Under the pieces are notes generated by a model that saw only the letters and a list, made by a program, of their open reading frames with translations, made no database searches and was not told where the DNA came from. A stretch of DNA of 64,000 nt. It comes from Halomontanus rarus (GTDB lineage Archaea; Halobacteriota; Halobacteria; Halobacteriales; Natrialbaceae). A program made the translations under genes and the position numbers. Of the stretch, positions 44,296 through 52,689 are shown piece after piece. Each line of letters starts with the position of its first letter. Position 1 is the first letter of the stretch. The DNA is taken from the NCBI RefSeq assembly GCF_029338335.1, contig NZ_CP119799.1. One strand, given 5' to 3'.

Positions 44296-45210
44296 ATGTC
44301 GCTGCTTACCACGGCTCAGAAACGCAGTTTCAAGCGAAATGGATTCCTCGTGCTTCCGGACGGGCTCGACGAGGGTCTCTGTGCGGAAGCCCGAGACGTC
44401 CTGTGGGACGCCATTCCGGAAGACCGCCACGACCCCGAGAGCTGGTTCGCACGCGACGGCGACCACGACGAGCTCTTACACCGGGACTCCTCGTCGGACA
44501 GCGCCGACCGGTTCACCGACGTCAAGCCGTTCGAGGAGCTCTTCAGGGACGTGTACCCGTACGCGGAGGAGTTGGTCGGCGAGGACCTTCTCGCCCGTCC
44601 GGACGAGTGCCCGATGGAGTACTGCCTCCACGGCGGTCACCTCCTCGCGAGCCGTGAGGATGGCGGTTCGGCGGTCGACCACGAAGGGGCGATCGGACCG
44701 ATCCTCCAGTATCCGTCGGACCTCGAGGACGACGGGTCGTGCCCCTTCGATTACCGCCGAGGATGGCACATTGACGGCGGCACGGGCCCCTACGCGGTCG
44801 GGACGGACGTCACCTATCTCCCGTTCACAATCGCAGTCGCGGTCTACTTCGACGACATCGAACCTCGCGGCGGCGGCTTCACCGTCTGGCCCGGCTCTCA
44901 CCGAGTGACCGAGGAGTATTTCCGGACCCACACGTACGCCGAGTATGCCGCAGACGGTGGTGCCGTCCTGGAGGGGCTCGACCTCGGCCCCGCAATGGAG
45001 ATCATCGGCGAGGCGGGAACGCTCGTTCTCTGGCACCACAACCTCGTCCACGGCCCTGCGCCGAACCACGGCGAACGGATCCGCATGGCCGGCTTCCAGC
45101 GCATCGCCCGCCGAGACATCGCCGAAATCAGCGAGTCACATCTCGGTGACTGCTGGCTGCAGTACGACGCCATCCGGGATCTCGAGCCCGCGGTACACGA
45201 ATCGTACTGA
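44296..45210 (+). CDS. Phytanoyl-CoA dioxygenase (PhyH) family protein 3
   Basis: This 304-aa protein starts MSLLTTAQKRSFKRNGFLVLP and has the H-x-D iron motif (GWHIDGGTGPY), GGGFTVWPGSHRVTEEYF, and a distal His and Arg in WHHNLVHGPAPNHGERIRM. It belongs to the Fe(II)/2-oxoglutarate oxygenases. The ATG at 44296 is supported by a TTTATT box about 27 nt upstream (leaderless); the frame extends further upstream, but without homology. It is shorter in similarity to the other two PhyH proteins than they are typical of the family, so a distinct substrate is likely. Confidence 0.87.
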   Translation: MSLLTTAQKRSFKRNGFLVLPDGLDEGLCAEARDVLWDAIPEDRHDPESWFARDGDHDELLHRDSSSDSADRFTDVKPFEELFRDVYPYAEELVGEDLLARPDECPMEYCLHGGHLLASREDGGSAVDHEGAIGPILQYPSDLEDDGSCPFDYRRGWHIDGGTGPYAVGTDVTYLPFTIAVAVYFDDIEPRGGGFTVWPGSHRVTEEYFRTHTYAEYAADGGAVLEGLDLGPAMEIIGEAGTLVLWHHNLVHGPAPNHGERIRMAGFQRIARRDIAEISESHLGDCWLQYDAIRDLEPAVHESY

Positions 45211-45648
45211 GCCACCTCGTCGCGGTCGCACGTAGTAGGAACGTCTCGGAGGATCGACTCCGACTCGCCCGCCGAGTGGACGTTCGCCGCGTCGCGGAAG
45301 GCGATCCGCCGGTCGCTCGCTCGCTCTCTCCGCCGCGGATTCCTCGGCGTCGACCGGCCGGTCGTCGGCGTTCTAACTGAATCTCATGCAGCCGAAACGG
45401 ACCTGATCGACCGATAGGCAGGTCGAACCGAGCGCGGCGTCACCCGCTCTAGATTCCGTCGTCCGGCCCCAGGCGCCCTCCACCACCGATGAAGAGAACT
45501 CAACCGGCCCATAACCCCTCGAACATCGTGAATGAGGGGTATGCGCTCATATGTCACGTTTGGTTCTAAATCGACCAAATTGTACTAACAAGCGTCGTCC
45601 AGAAATAGTGGATAATCTATTTGCCGGCCGCATCGCTATCCGTTCGGT
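45211..45648. promoter_or_regulatory. Region upstream of iclR gene 2
   Basis: This region has no gene. It holds the palindrome at 45559-45579 and an AT-rich stretch (TAATCTATTTG, about 45613-45623) suitable as a TATA region about 26-36 nt before the ATG at 45649. Confidence 0.4.
45559..45579. promoter_or_regulatory. Palindrome TTTGGT-N9-ACCAAA upstream of iclR gene 2
   Basis: TTTGGT at 45559-45564 and ACCAAA at 45574-45579 form a perfect inverted repeat with a 9-nt spacer, 70 nt before the ATG at 45649. It has the same TTGGT-N9-ACCAA core as the palindrome upstream of iclR gene 1 (6379-6399). Confidence 0.6.
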
Positions 45649-46404
45649 ATGCAAACGAATCCCAACCGGGTCGGCGCGGTGCAAACGACCATCGAGGTGA
45701 TCCGGGCGTTGCTGGACCTCGAAGAAGCGACGATCGCGAGCGTCGCCGAGGAAGTGGGGCTCTCGACCAGCGCCGTCCATAATCACCTCGCGACCCTCGA
45801 GGAAGCCGGATTCGTAACCAGGGAAGACGGCTCGTTCCTCCCCGGTTACGCGTTCCTCGAGATCGGCGGCCGTCTCCGGAGCGATCTCGACCTCTACAAA
45901 TACGGGCGCCCGGAGATCGACCGGCTCGCGAAGGAAACCGGCGAGTCGGCGAACCTGATGGCTATGGAGAACGGTCAGGGCGTCGTCTTGTACCTGGCCA
46001 AGGGAGACGACGCCATCCAGTTCGACGCGTACACGGGACGCCGATTTAACCTCCACACGAACGCCCTCGGGAAGGCGATCCTCTCGGAGCTCTCCCGCGA
46101 ACGAGTCGAAACCATCGTCGAGCGACACGGGCTCGCCGCCGAGACGGAGAACACGATTACCGACGAGGCAACGCTCTTCGAGGAACTGGAGCAGGTTCGA
46201 GAGAGGGGGATCGCCTTCGACGACGAGGAGCGTCTCGAGGGACTCCGGTGCGTCGCCTCGCCGGTGACCGTCAACGGGGAGGTGCTGGGCTCGATCAGCG
46301 TCTCAGGGCCGGCAAGCCGCCTCAATCGCGATCGGTTCCGAGAGGAACTTCCCGAGCAAGTTTCGCGGGCCGCCGAGCTCGTCAGCATCAATATTCAGTA
46401 CTGA
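45649..46404 (+). CDS. IclR family transcriptional regulator
   Basis: A 251-aa IclR protein. The winged helix lies at about residues 8-65 (VAEEVGLSTSAVHNHLATLEEAGFV) and the effector domain contains LHTNALGKAILSELS, RCVASPVTV and LGSISVSGPASRL. Length and layout match the regulator at 6451-7209. It lies upstream of a Gfo/Idh gene on the same strand (47190), though separated by IS debris. It shares its upstream palindrome with iclR gene 1, so both may respond to related operators. Confidence 0.95.
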   Translation: MQTNPNRVGAVQTTIEVIRALLDLEEATIASVAEEVGLSTSAVHNHLATLEEAGFVTREDGSFLPGYAFLEIGGRLRSDLDLYKYGRPEIDRLAKETGESANLMAMENGQGVVLYLAKGDDAIQFDAYTGRRFNLHTNALGKAILSELSRERVETIVERHGLAAETENTITDEATLFEELEQVRERGIAFDDEERLEGLRCVASPVTVNGEVLGSISVSGPASRLNRDRFREELPEQVSRAAELVSINIQY

Positions 46405-46799
46405 CGCGGCCCGCTTCGCGGTTCCATCGATTTCGCGTACAACCGGCGTCCGCCCCGCCAAGCGGATCGGACGCATTTCATTACAACCGTTGGACTGGAA
46501 CGTCGTCTGGAAACGCGTTCGAGAACAGAAACCGAGGTGGACGCAGCTCGAATCCGGATCCACTGTTACTGGAAGCTGAATCGCTGCGCGGTGACGGGCG
46601 GGATAAGGAACTCACGAAGAATTATTCTCGGTTCGTAATTCGGAAGACCCGGTCGTTGGCCGGTGTTCCGACCCATCTAATCGGGAGACCAGACAAATCC
46701 ACCACTAATGGTGGATGTCATGAAACCACGCCCATGGGTGCTCAGTCCCTAGCGTGGTCGGACGCGCAGACCGAACGCGTCGAAAGCGAGAGCGTCGAT
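46405..46799. other. Intergenic region with no recognisable feature
   Basis: No gene is apparent in this stretch after the IclR gene. It leads into the remnants described next. Confidence 0.3.
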
Positions 46800-46918
46800 C
46801 GGCGGGACTCTCCCGCTTGAGCGACCGCGCCGTGCCGTTCTCGATCGCCTTCTGGAGTCCAGCGTTCGGGATCAAGGTGCACGGCTCAAGCCTGACGTTG
46901 TAGTTTCGACCCTCAATC
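46800..46918 (-). pseudogene. C-terminal fragment of an aldose 1-epimerase-like protein
   Basis: The minus strand reads GRNYNVRLEPCTLIPNAGLQ followed by KAIENGTARSL, which matches the end of the protein at 15217-16221 (NYNVGLEPCTSIPNAGLEEA). The fragment begins just at the broken end of an IS6 remnant, so IS insertion and deletion probably removed the rest. Confidence 0.75.
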
Positions 46919-46919
46919 G

Positions 46920-47059
46920 CATCAGCTCGTGCTGTGTCGCTTCTCGCTCTACAAAACCTAACTGAATCTCTGTACTAGAGCTGTTGAGGCTGGTGGATTC
47001 TAGCATGGCCACCTAGAATTCTGACCGCCTCGCTTTTCAGATTTTATCTGAACAGCGCC
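46920..47059 (-). mobile_element. IS6-family remnant: one terminal repeat plus transposase N-terminus
   Basis: The outer end at 47042-47059 (TTTTATCTGAACAGCGCC on the + strand) matches the terminal repeat of the IS6 element at 54020-54716. Its transposase ATG at 47006 lies 53 bp inside the end, as in the larger copy, and reads through EIQLGFVEREATQHELM before the element is cut off at about 46920. Only about 140 bp remain. Confidence 0.8.
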
Positions 47060-47189
47060 GTGGCGGTTGTACACGCGGGTGAGATGTTCGTCACGTTACA
47101 GCGGCACTTCATATAATGATAAGATAATTGATCACTTATATCGTAAGAATGACCGACACATTAATACGTTTTTTCTAATATGTGTACAT
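47060..47189 (+). promoter_or_regulatory. Promoter region of Gfo/Idh gene 2
   Basis: This AT-rich region includes TTAATACG at 47161-47168, about 29 nt before the ATG at 47190, consistent with a leaderless promoter. Confidence 0.45.
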
Positions 47190-48236
47190 ATGGCACTGCA
47201 ACTTGCAGCAATTGGCCTCGGCGGCCTCGGCCGTATCCAGAGCGACGTTTGCACGGACATCGACGGCGTCGAACTTGTCGCGGGCGCGGACATCGCTCCA
47301 GAGAGCAGCGAGAGCTTCGAAACGGAGTTCGGCGTCCCTGCGTACGAGAACTACCGCGAACTGCTCGCCGAACACGCTGACGAACTCGACGCAGTCAACA
47401 TCGTCACGCCGCACACGCTCCACTTCGAACAGGCGATGGACTGTCTCGACGCCGGCTTACACGTCCACCTCGAGAAACCGATGGTGACGACTACGGCGGA
47501 CGCACTCGAGTTGACCGATCACGCCCGCGAGCGGAACCTCCTCCTGCAGATCGGCTATCAACGGCACTTTCACCCCGCCTATCGTGAGATCAAGCGCCTC
47601 CTCGAGAACGGACGGATCGGGGACGTCCACATGGTCGCTGCGCATCTCGCCCAAGATTGGATCCGGAACGTTGGTGGGACGTGGCGAACCAATCCGGAAC
47701 TCTCAGGCGGTGGACAACTGATCGACTCCGGTTCTCACCTGCTCGACGTGGTACTCTGGGCGACCGATTCTCAGCCGCGATCGGTCGCTGCGCTCACCGA
47801 CAACTGGGAGCAGGCGGTCGACGTCAACAGCGCCCTGTCGGTCGAACTGGAGAGCGACCAGCGGCGGATTACGGCTAGTATTGGCATCTCGGGTGACGGC
47901 GATTCGTTCGAGGAACAGCTCTCATTCTGGGGGACTGAGGGGCGACTCGCCTACGAAGATGGGGAGTTACTAGTCGTCGAGAACGGCACCAGGTACGTTA
48001 CTGAGTTCGAGGACCCGGACTACGCCAAGCTGACCGGCGACAAACTCGGGGCGTTCGTCGAGGCTGTTCAAAACGGAAATCCGTCGCCCGTCCCCGGCGA
48101 GTTCGGCCTTCGGGTAACTCGTTTGACTGAAGCAGCTTTCCTCTCGAGCGAGACCGGTGCGGTCATCGACGCTGCGTCACTGCCACGGACCGGGGCTGAG
48201 CCGACCGTAGCCGACGTACCGGAAGCGGATCTCTGA
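47190..48236 (+). CDS. Gfo/Idh/MocA family NAD(P)-dependent sugar oxidoreductase
   Basis: This 348-aa protein starts with ALQLAAIGLGGLGRI (NAD-binding), has the EKP segment (HLEKPMVTTTADAL) and a C-terminal substrate domain with GGGQLIDSGSHLLDVVLWAT. I chose the ATG at 47190 because upstream frame sequence has no homology and a TATA-like stretch fits. It heads a + strand series: this gene, a broken Gfo/Idh copy, a ThuA-like gene and a further Gfo/Idh gene. Such sets in bacteria handle 3-keto sugars or sugar-acid derivatives; that is inference here. Confidence 0.92.
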   Translation: MALQLAAIGLGGLGRIQSDVCTDIDGVELVAGADIAPESSESFETEFGVPAYENYRELLAEHADELDAVNIVTPHTLHFEQAMDCLDAGLHVHLEKPMVTTTADALELTDHARERNLLLQIGYQRHFHPAYREIKRLLENGRIGDVHMVAAHLAQDWIRNVGGTWRTNPELSGGGQLIDSGSHLLDVVLWATDSQPRSVAALTDNWEQAVDVNSALSVELESDQRRITASIGISGDGDSFEEQLSFWGTEGRLAYEDGELLVVENGTRYVTEFEDPDYAKLTGDKLGAFVEAVQNGNPSPVPGEFGLRVTRLTEAAFLSSETGAVIDAASLPRTGAEPTVADVPEADL

Positions 48237-48323
48237 GTACCGATCAGGCTTCGTCCTACTCACTCCCGTGTCATTTGACTTATCGGGATTATCATCAACG
48301 TGTCTCTCGATGACATACAGCGT

Positions 48324-48832
48324 ATGTCGAATCCGTTACGAACCGGTATCATCGGTACCGGCGGTTGGGAAACGCACATCACAGAACAGTTTCACGAGAA
48401 TCCGGACGCGGACGTCGTCTCGCTGACCGACGTCGTCGCGGAGAACCGCAAACGGGCGGGCGAGACGCTCGAGGTGAGTCCGGACTACCAGTACGAGGAT
48501 CACGAGGTGATGCTAGACGGGGTGGAATTAGACGCCGTTCAGATCACTTCACCCCACGATTTCCACTATAGCCACACCGTTGGCGATGACGGCGGGCGAA
48601 GCATCTTTGAAGGGACAGGCTGGTCTCACCGAGAGGCCCCGATAACCGACGTCGACGGGAATGAACAGAACTCGGTCGCCGCCAATCTCTCCTCGTACGA
48701 CAAAGTCGAGCTTTCGTTCAATCGGCTCGAAACGGCGAGATGCCGCCCGAAATCGCTGAAAACGCGCTCTACGCGACAGCGCTAACCGAAGCGATGACTC
48801 CTTCGGGAAACGCGTGTCAAATCGCACCGTGA
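48324..48832 (+). pseudogene. Gfo/Idh/MocA oxidoreductase, internally deleted and frameshifted
   Basis: The N-terminal Rossmann part is clear (LRTGIIGTGGWETHI, VQITSPHDFHYSH), but the central substrate domain with the EKP segment is missing. The C-terminal end GEMPPEIAENALYATALTEA is read in a different frame and stops at 48830-48832. At about 170 codons instead of 350-390, it cannot be a working enzyme. Confidence 0.85.
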
Positions 48833-48875
48833 TGGACAGTAACTTTGATAATACCAGTCGATGACATCGATATCG

Positions 48876-49541
48876 ATGGACGAAACGATCAACGTACTCG
48901 TCTGGTCAGAGGAAACGGCCCCCGAAGAGATTTACCCGAACGGAATCAATTCGACAATCGCTGAACATCTGAACGAGCGCACACGGATCGTCGCACGGAA
49001 GACTGGACTCGCCGATCCAGACCAGGGCGTGAGTTCCGAGCAACTCGAGTGGGCAGACGTACTCTTCTGGTGGGGCCACCGTCGTCACGATGACGTAACT
49101 GCGGAGACGGTAGACCGCGTTGAGCAGGAGGTTCGCGAAGACGGACTTGGATACGTCGCGCTCCACTCCGGTCACTACGCGTTACCGTTCAAGCGACTGA
49201 TCGGTGAATCGGGGGATCTCGGAGGGGTCCGGTGGGAGGAACCCGGTGAACCTGAAGTGATCGAAGCTGTGGCTTCCGATCATCCCATCGCGAACGCGGT
49301 CGAAGATTTCGCGCTCCCGAGAACAGAGATGTTCGACGAACCGTTCGACATTCCGGAGCCGGAGGACGTCGTCTTCCACAGCACGTTTCCCGACGGTGGC
49401 GAGTTCCGGTCCGTGGTGACGTTTACGTTCGACGAGGGTCGAGGTGCGTACATCCGCCCCGGTCACGAGACAGTTCGAATCTATCACGATCGATCGATCC
49501 GACGCCTCATCGCGAACACTGCCCTGTGGGCCGCCCGATAG
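48876..49541 (+). CDS. ThuA-like trehalose utilization family protein
   Basis: This 221-aa protein has the ThuA pattern: INVLVWSEETAP at the start, ADVLFWWGHRRHDDV, GLGYVALHSGHYALPFKRLIG, and a C-terminal GRGAYIRPGHETVRIYH segment. ThuA resembles class I glutamine amidotransferases and takes part, with the oxidoreductase ThuB, in keto-disaccharide metabolism in rhizobia. The ATG at 48876 lies about 28 nt after a TGATAATAC stretch; the earlier ATG at 48861 is too close to it. It sits between Gfo/Idh genes, the arrangement expected for a ThuA/ThuB-like pair. Confidence 0.88.
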   Translation: MDETINVLVWSEETAPEEIYPNGINSTIAEHLNERTRIVARKTGLADPDQGVSSEQLEWADVLFWWGHRRHDDVTAETVDRVEQEVREDGLGYVALHSGHYALPFKRLIGESGDLGGVRWEEPGEPEVIEAVASDHPIANAVEDFALPRTEMFDEPFDIPEPEDVVFHSTFPDGGEFRSVVTFTFDEGRGAYIRPGHETVRIYHDRSIRRLIANTALWAAR

Positions 49542-49698
49542 GAGACTAGCCGCTGGCTGCGGATGGAATACTTCTATTCACAGGCAAATCTCCAATTCTG
49601 AGATTGACCAGCGGAAACACTATCGAACGGACAATCGTTTCGTTTTTGGGTTCAATAGGAGCGAAACAGTTAGGGCTTCCGCCCAAAGACGAAGAGGT

Positions 49699-50856
49699 AT
49701 GTCGAGTAAAGGTGAAAACCTCACAATCGGACTCGCTGGCCTCGGTACACAGGGAATCGGCTACGCTCGTCGATTCGACCAATTCAACCACACGTACGTT
49801 GGTGCCGACTTCGATGCCGATGCCAGAGCTGAGTTCGCAACCGAAACCGGTAGCGACGTCATAGAAAACCCAAAAAAGTTGCTCGAGTACGATCTGGACG
49901 GTCTGATCATCGCACTTCCGCCGAAATTCCACGAACCGATCGCTACGTCTGCACTCGAATCGGGCGTCGACGTCCTGATCGAAAAACCGGTTGCGCACAC
50001 GCTCTACAGCGCTCGTCAGATAGAACGTGCCGCGTCTGAGAGCGACGCGAACGCGATGGTCGCCTTCTACACAAAATTCTACAAATCTACCGCGATCTTA
50101 CTTGGATACGTCGCCGACGGCTACTTCGGTGACATCACGCACGTCGACGCCGTCATCGAGAGGCGACGCGGCTTACCGGGTCGCGGAACGTGGTTTACGT
50201 CCCAGGACATTGCCGGCGGTGGTGCGCTCATCGATATCGGAATCCACGCGCTCGACGTCCTGATGGCAATTTACGAGTACTCCCCAGTCAAGTGGGCTTG
50301 GGGACAAACGACGACCCAGTTCGGCAACAAAGACGATTACCTGTACTTAGAGACGGCGTCCGAACACAAAAACACCGACCTCTTTGACGTCGAAGACGCT
50401 GCATCGGTCGTGCTCGAGTTTGCCAACGGAGGAACGGTGAACCTCAGGGTCGCGTGGGCGACGAATAATCGCGAGCGACACGAGTACCGGATCCACGGCA
50501 CTGAACGCGGTGCTCGTCTCGATCTAACCCAAGTGTATACGGCTACTATCGGTCGAGAAGATGCCGATATCGTCAAAGAAGAGGACATCAACGACCGAGA
50601 GATACTCGAATTGTACGATGTCCGGTCAATCGGAGAAAATCATTTCGTCGACTCGCGGGTAGTAGCTAAAGGCGTCGACGCCTACGAAGAGATGTTGTCA
50701 TCGTTCTTCGACGGAATTGGGTCGTCTACTCCTTACGACAAGAACCCGATTCGACAAGGCGTTCAAGTGCAGAAAGTCATCGACTCGATCTACCGTTCCG
50801 CTCGCGAAGGGGAACCAGTACAAGTAGATTCGTTCGAAGATATCAACCGATTATAG
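49699..50856 (+). CDS. Gfo/Idh/MocA family NAD(P)-dependent sugar oxidoreductase
   Basis: This 385-aa protein has the NAD-binding start LTIGLAGLGTQGIGY, an EKP segment (DVLIEKPVAHTLYSA) and a C-terminal domain with GGGALIDIGIHALDVLMAIYE. The frame extends upstream to 49444 inside the ThuA gene but has no homology there, so I use the ATG at 49699. It is somewhat longer than its paralogues and is followed 31 bp later by an IclR remnant. Substrate unknown. Confidence 0.92.
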   Translation: MSSKGENLTIGLAGLGTQGIGYARRFDQFNHTYVGADFDADARAEFATETGSDVIENPKKLLEYDLDGLIIALPPKFHEPIATSALESGVDVLIEKPVAHTLYSARQIERAASESDANAMVAFYTKFYKSTAILLGYVADGYFGDITHVDAVIERRRGLPGRGTWFTSQDIAGGGALIDIGIHALDVLMAIYEYSPVKWAWGQTTTQFGNKDDYLYLETASEHKNTDLFDVEDAASVVLEFANGGTVNLRVAWATNNRERHEYRIHGTERGARLDLTQVYTATIGREDADIVKEEDINDREILELYDVRSIGENHFVDSRVVAKGVDAYEEMLSSFFDGIGSSTPYDKNPIRQGVQVQKVIDSIYRSAREGEPVQVDSFEDINRL

Positions 50857-50887
50857 ACGTATACAAGACTGTTCACAATTATCGAAT

Positions 50888-51664
50888 ATGGACGAAGCGC
50901 CCGCGTTGGAACAGGCTGCACGGACAATTAAGGCAACTTGGGTCTCCCTCGCAATTCTTGAGGAACTAAAGCAGCGTAACAGTGTACCCTCTCGGAACTG
51001 GCAGCGGATCTGTCACCATCGAAAAGTGCTTTCACGGCCGCCTCGAAACGTTGGTCGACGAAGGATTCGTAATCAAAACGGTCGGTGAATATGACCTGAG
51101 CCTCAAGACTGTCGATTTGGGTAGGCACGGCAGTGAACGGAAGAACGAGTACAAAGTAGCCAAAAACACGTGGACAAATTGGCGAGGAAACGCATCAAAC
51201 GGTCTAATTCGTCGTCGCAGAAAATGGCTGGGGAGATACCTGTACCAGAAGGTTGAACGCGTTCACGAGTTCCCAACGCAGTCGGGTTCACGACTCACCA
51301 TGGTTGCAGGGATGCGAACTTCGCGTACCTCCCGAAAAGGATTGGAAACGAAATCGTTGCCGAACGCGGCCTTCCTACGTATACGGACCGGACGACCACT
51401 AATTGAGACGGATTATTCGATGAGTTTGAATCTATTCCCTCAGAGAATATTGCGTTCGATATATTCGAACGTTGGGATGGGATCCAGGGCGTCGCGAAAC
51501 CAATGCGGACGGGTGACAGTGTCATCCTCGGTGCGGTCAGTACTTCGATGCAAAGTGAGACAGTAACCGAAGACCAATTCTGAGAGAAGTATCCCAAGAA
51601 GTTGGCGAACTCGGCGAGCGTGATCAGCATTAATGCGTCCTACGAGCCGATTTGCCCGGACTGA
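50888..51664 (+). pseudogene. IclR regulator, decayed by frameshifts
   Basis: IclR segments appear in sequence but in several frames: MDEAPALEQAARTIKATWVS and ILEELKQRN at the start, LVDEGFVIKTVGEYDLSLKT, DGIQGVAKPMRTGDSVILGAVSTS in the effector domain, and KKLANSASVISINASY at the end before a stop at 51662-51664. In-frame stops and frameshifts separate them. It is a third IclR copy adjacent to Gfo/Idh, and its remnants lack the upstream TTGGT-N9-ACCAA palindrome. Confidence 0.85.
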
Positions 51665-51969
51665 CTTCTAATCGACCCGCTACATCACCGGCATCCTAGA
51701 TTCCCGTACGGGACCACTCGTAGCGGTCAACGTTACAGGCGAATATCGTGTACCGTTTCGCCAGCGTCTACAGAATTCGTCGCCGATTTTCCGTTGGGTA
51801 GCTTCAAGAGGATTTTCGTAGCTGTGATGGGTACGAAGCGCCCCATATTCTGTGTCTATTGAACCGTTGCATTATTCGATTCACGTCGTAGTATCCTCGA
51901 AGTACCATCACCGGCGCCGACCTATTAACTGACTGTATAACATTTTCAGAACTCGTATGCTACGCACTG

Positions 51970-51991
51970 ATTACAGGCATATGATCGTAAT
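51970..51991. repeat. 22-bp palindrome ATTACA-N10-CGTAAT, copy 3
   Basis: ATTACA at 51970-51975 pairs with CGTAAT at 51986-51991 (5 of 6 arm bases) around GGCATATGAT. Same spacing as the other copies. Confidence 0.55.
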
Positions 51992-52127
51992 CTCGAGATC
52001 CGAATGATGATTATTTCCCAGAAGAGAGACGATACTATGCGTATTGTAGTGGAGTACGACTGGTCCAGTCGTACGGTTGGCGTTTGTCCTCGTAAGCCTC
52101 TTGCTACGGAATCTGTGGTTCACCATC

Positions 52128-52153
52128 AAATTACAAACGTATGATTGTAATTT
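52128..52153. repeat. Palindrome AAATTACAA-N8-TTGTAATTT, copy 4
   Basis: The most perfect copy: 9-bp arms (AAATTACAA at 52128-52136, TTGTAATTT at 52145-52153) flank an 8-nt spacer ACGTATGA. The core ATTACA-N10-TGTAAT lies at 52130-52151. Confidence 0.65.
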
Positions 52154-52364
52154 GTGAGGTGGGTCAACGCCCTCACGCGTATCTGAGTGTGATACGGATC
52201 GTTTCCAAAATATTCTGAATGCGTTCCGGGATCGTTTCCTCAAATCGGTCACTGGACATTCAACCGACCAGAGCTTCGATGCTGGGTTGAATGTCTGTCG
52301 GTCAGTGTACCCCAGAACGCTGGTCCAAGCACTTTTCTATTGTATTAAAATTATTGAACCACTC

Positions 52365-52607
52365 TTAAACCTCATCCTTATTATTGGTATCGAGTTTTGT
52401 AAGGGTGTCACTTCGTTGCCCAAATTCACTCACCAGTGAGTTTGGAGCACCTATAACTAGCGCATCGTCACAGCAGAATAGCGATACGCCGTCCTCATCA
52501 GATAGATCAACCGTTACTCCGACCTCCATGAAGGCATCTGGTGTGACACCAAGCCGTTCAGCCCAGTATTGCCGTAGAGTCGAAAGAGTACGAGTTATCA
52601 GACCCAT
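52365..52607 (-). pseudogene. Truncated protein resembling the N-terminus of a haloarchaeal GNAT-type acetyltransferase
   Basis: The 80-aa frame reads LSTLRQYWAERLGVTPDAFM, then GVTVDLSDEDGVSLFCCDDALVIGAPNSLV. This style (a tryptophan-containing start with a later VVGAP segment) is typical of the lead-in part of some haloarchaeal GNAT proteins, which are more than twice as long. The frame ends early, near IS debris. The family assignment is tentative. Confidence 0.4.
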
Positions 52608-52689
52608 ACTTGAAGATAATTGCCTTCTGTGATAATATCAGCGTTAGTGTGGGGTGGAACAGCATGGCGGAAAGTTAGTTCTCAATATT

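Larger units (their letters stand above)
51665..52364. other. Gene-poor region with two palindrome copies
   Basis: No convincing gene is seen. The two 22-bp palindromes at 51970-51991 and 52130-52151 are the main features. The DNA is AT-richer than its coding neighbours. Confidence 0.4.
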
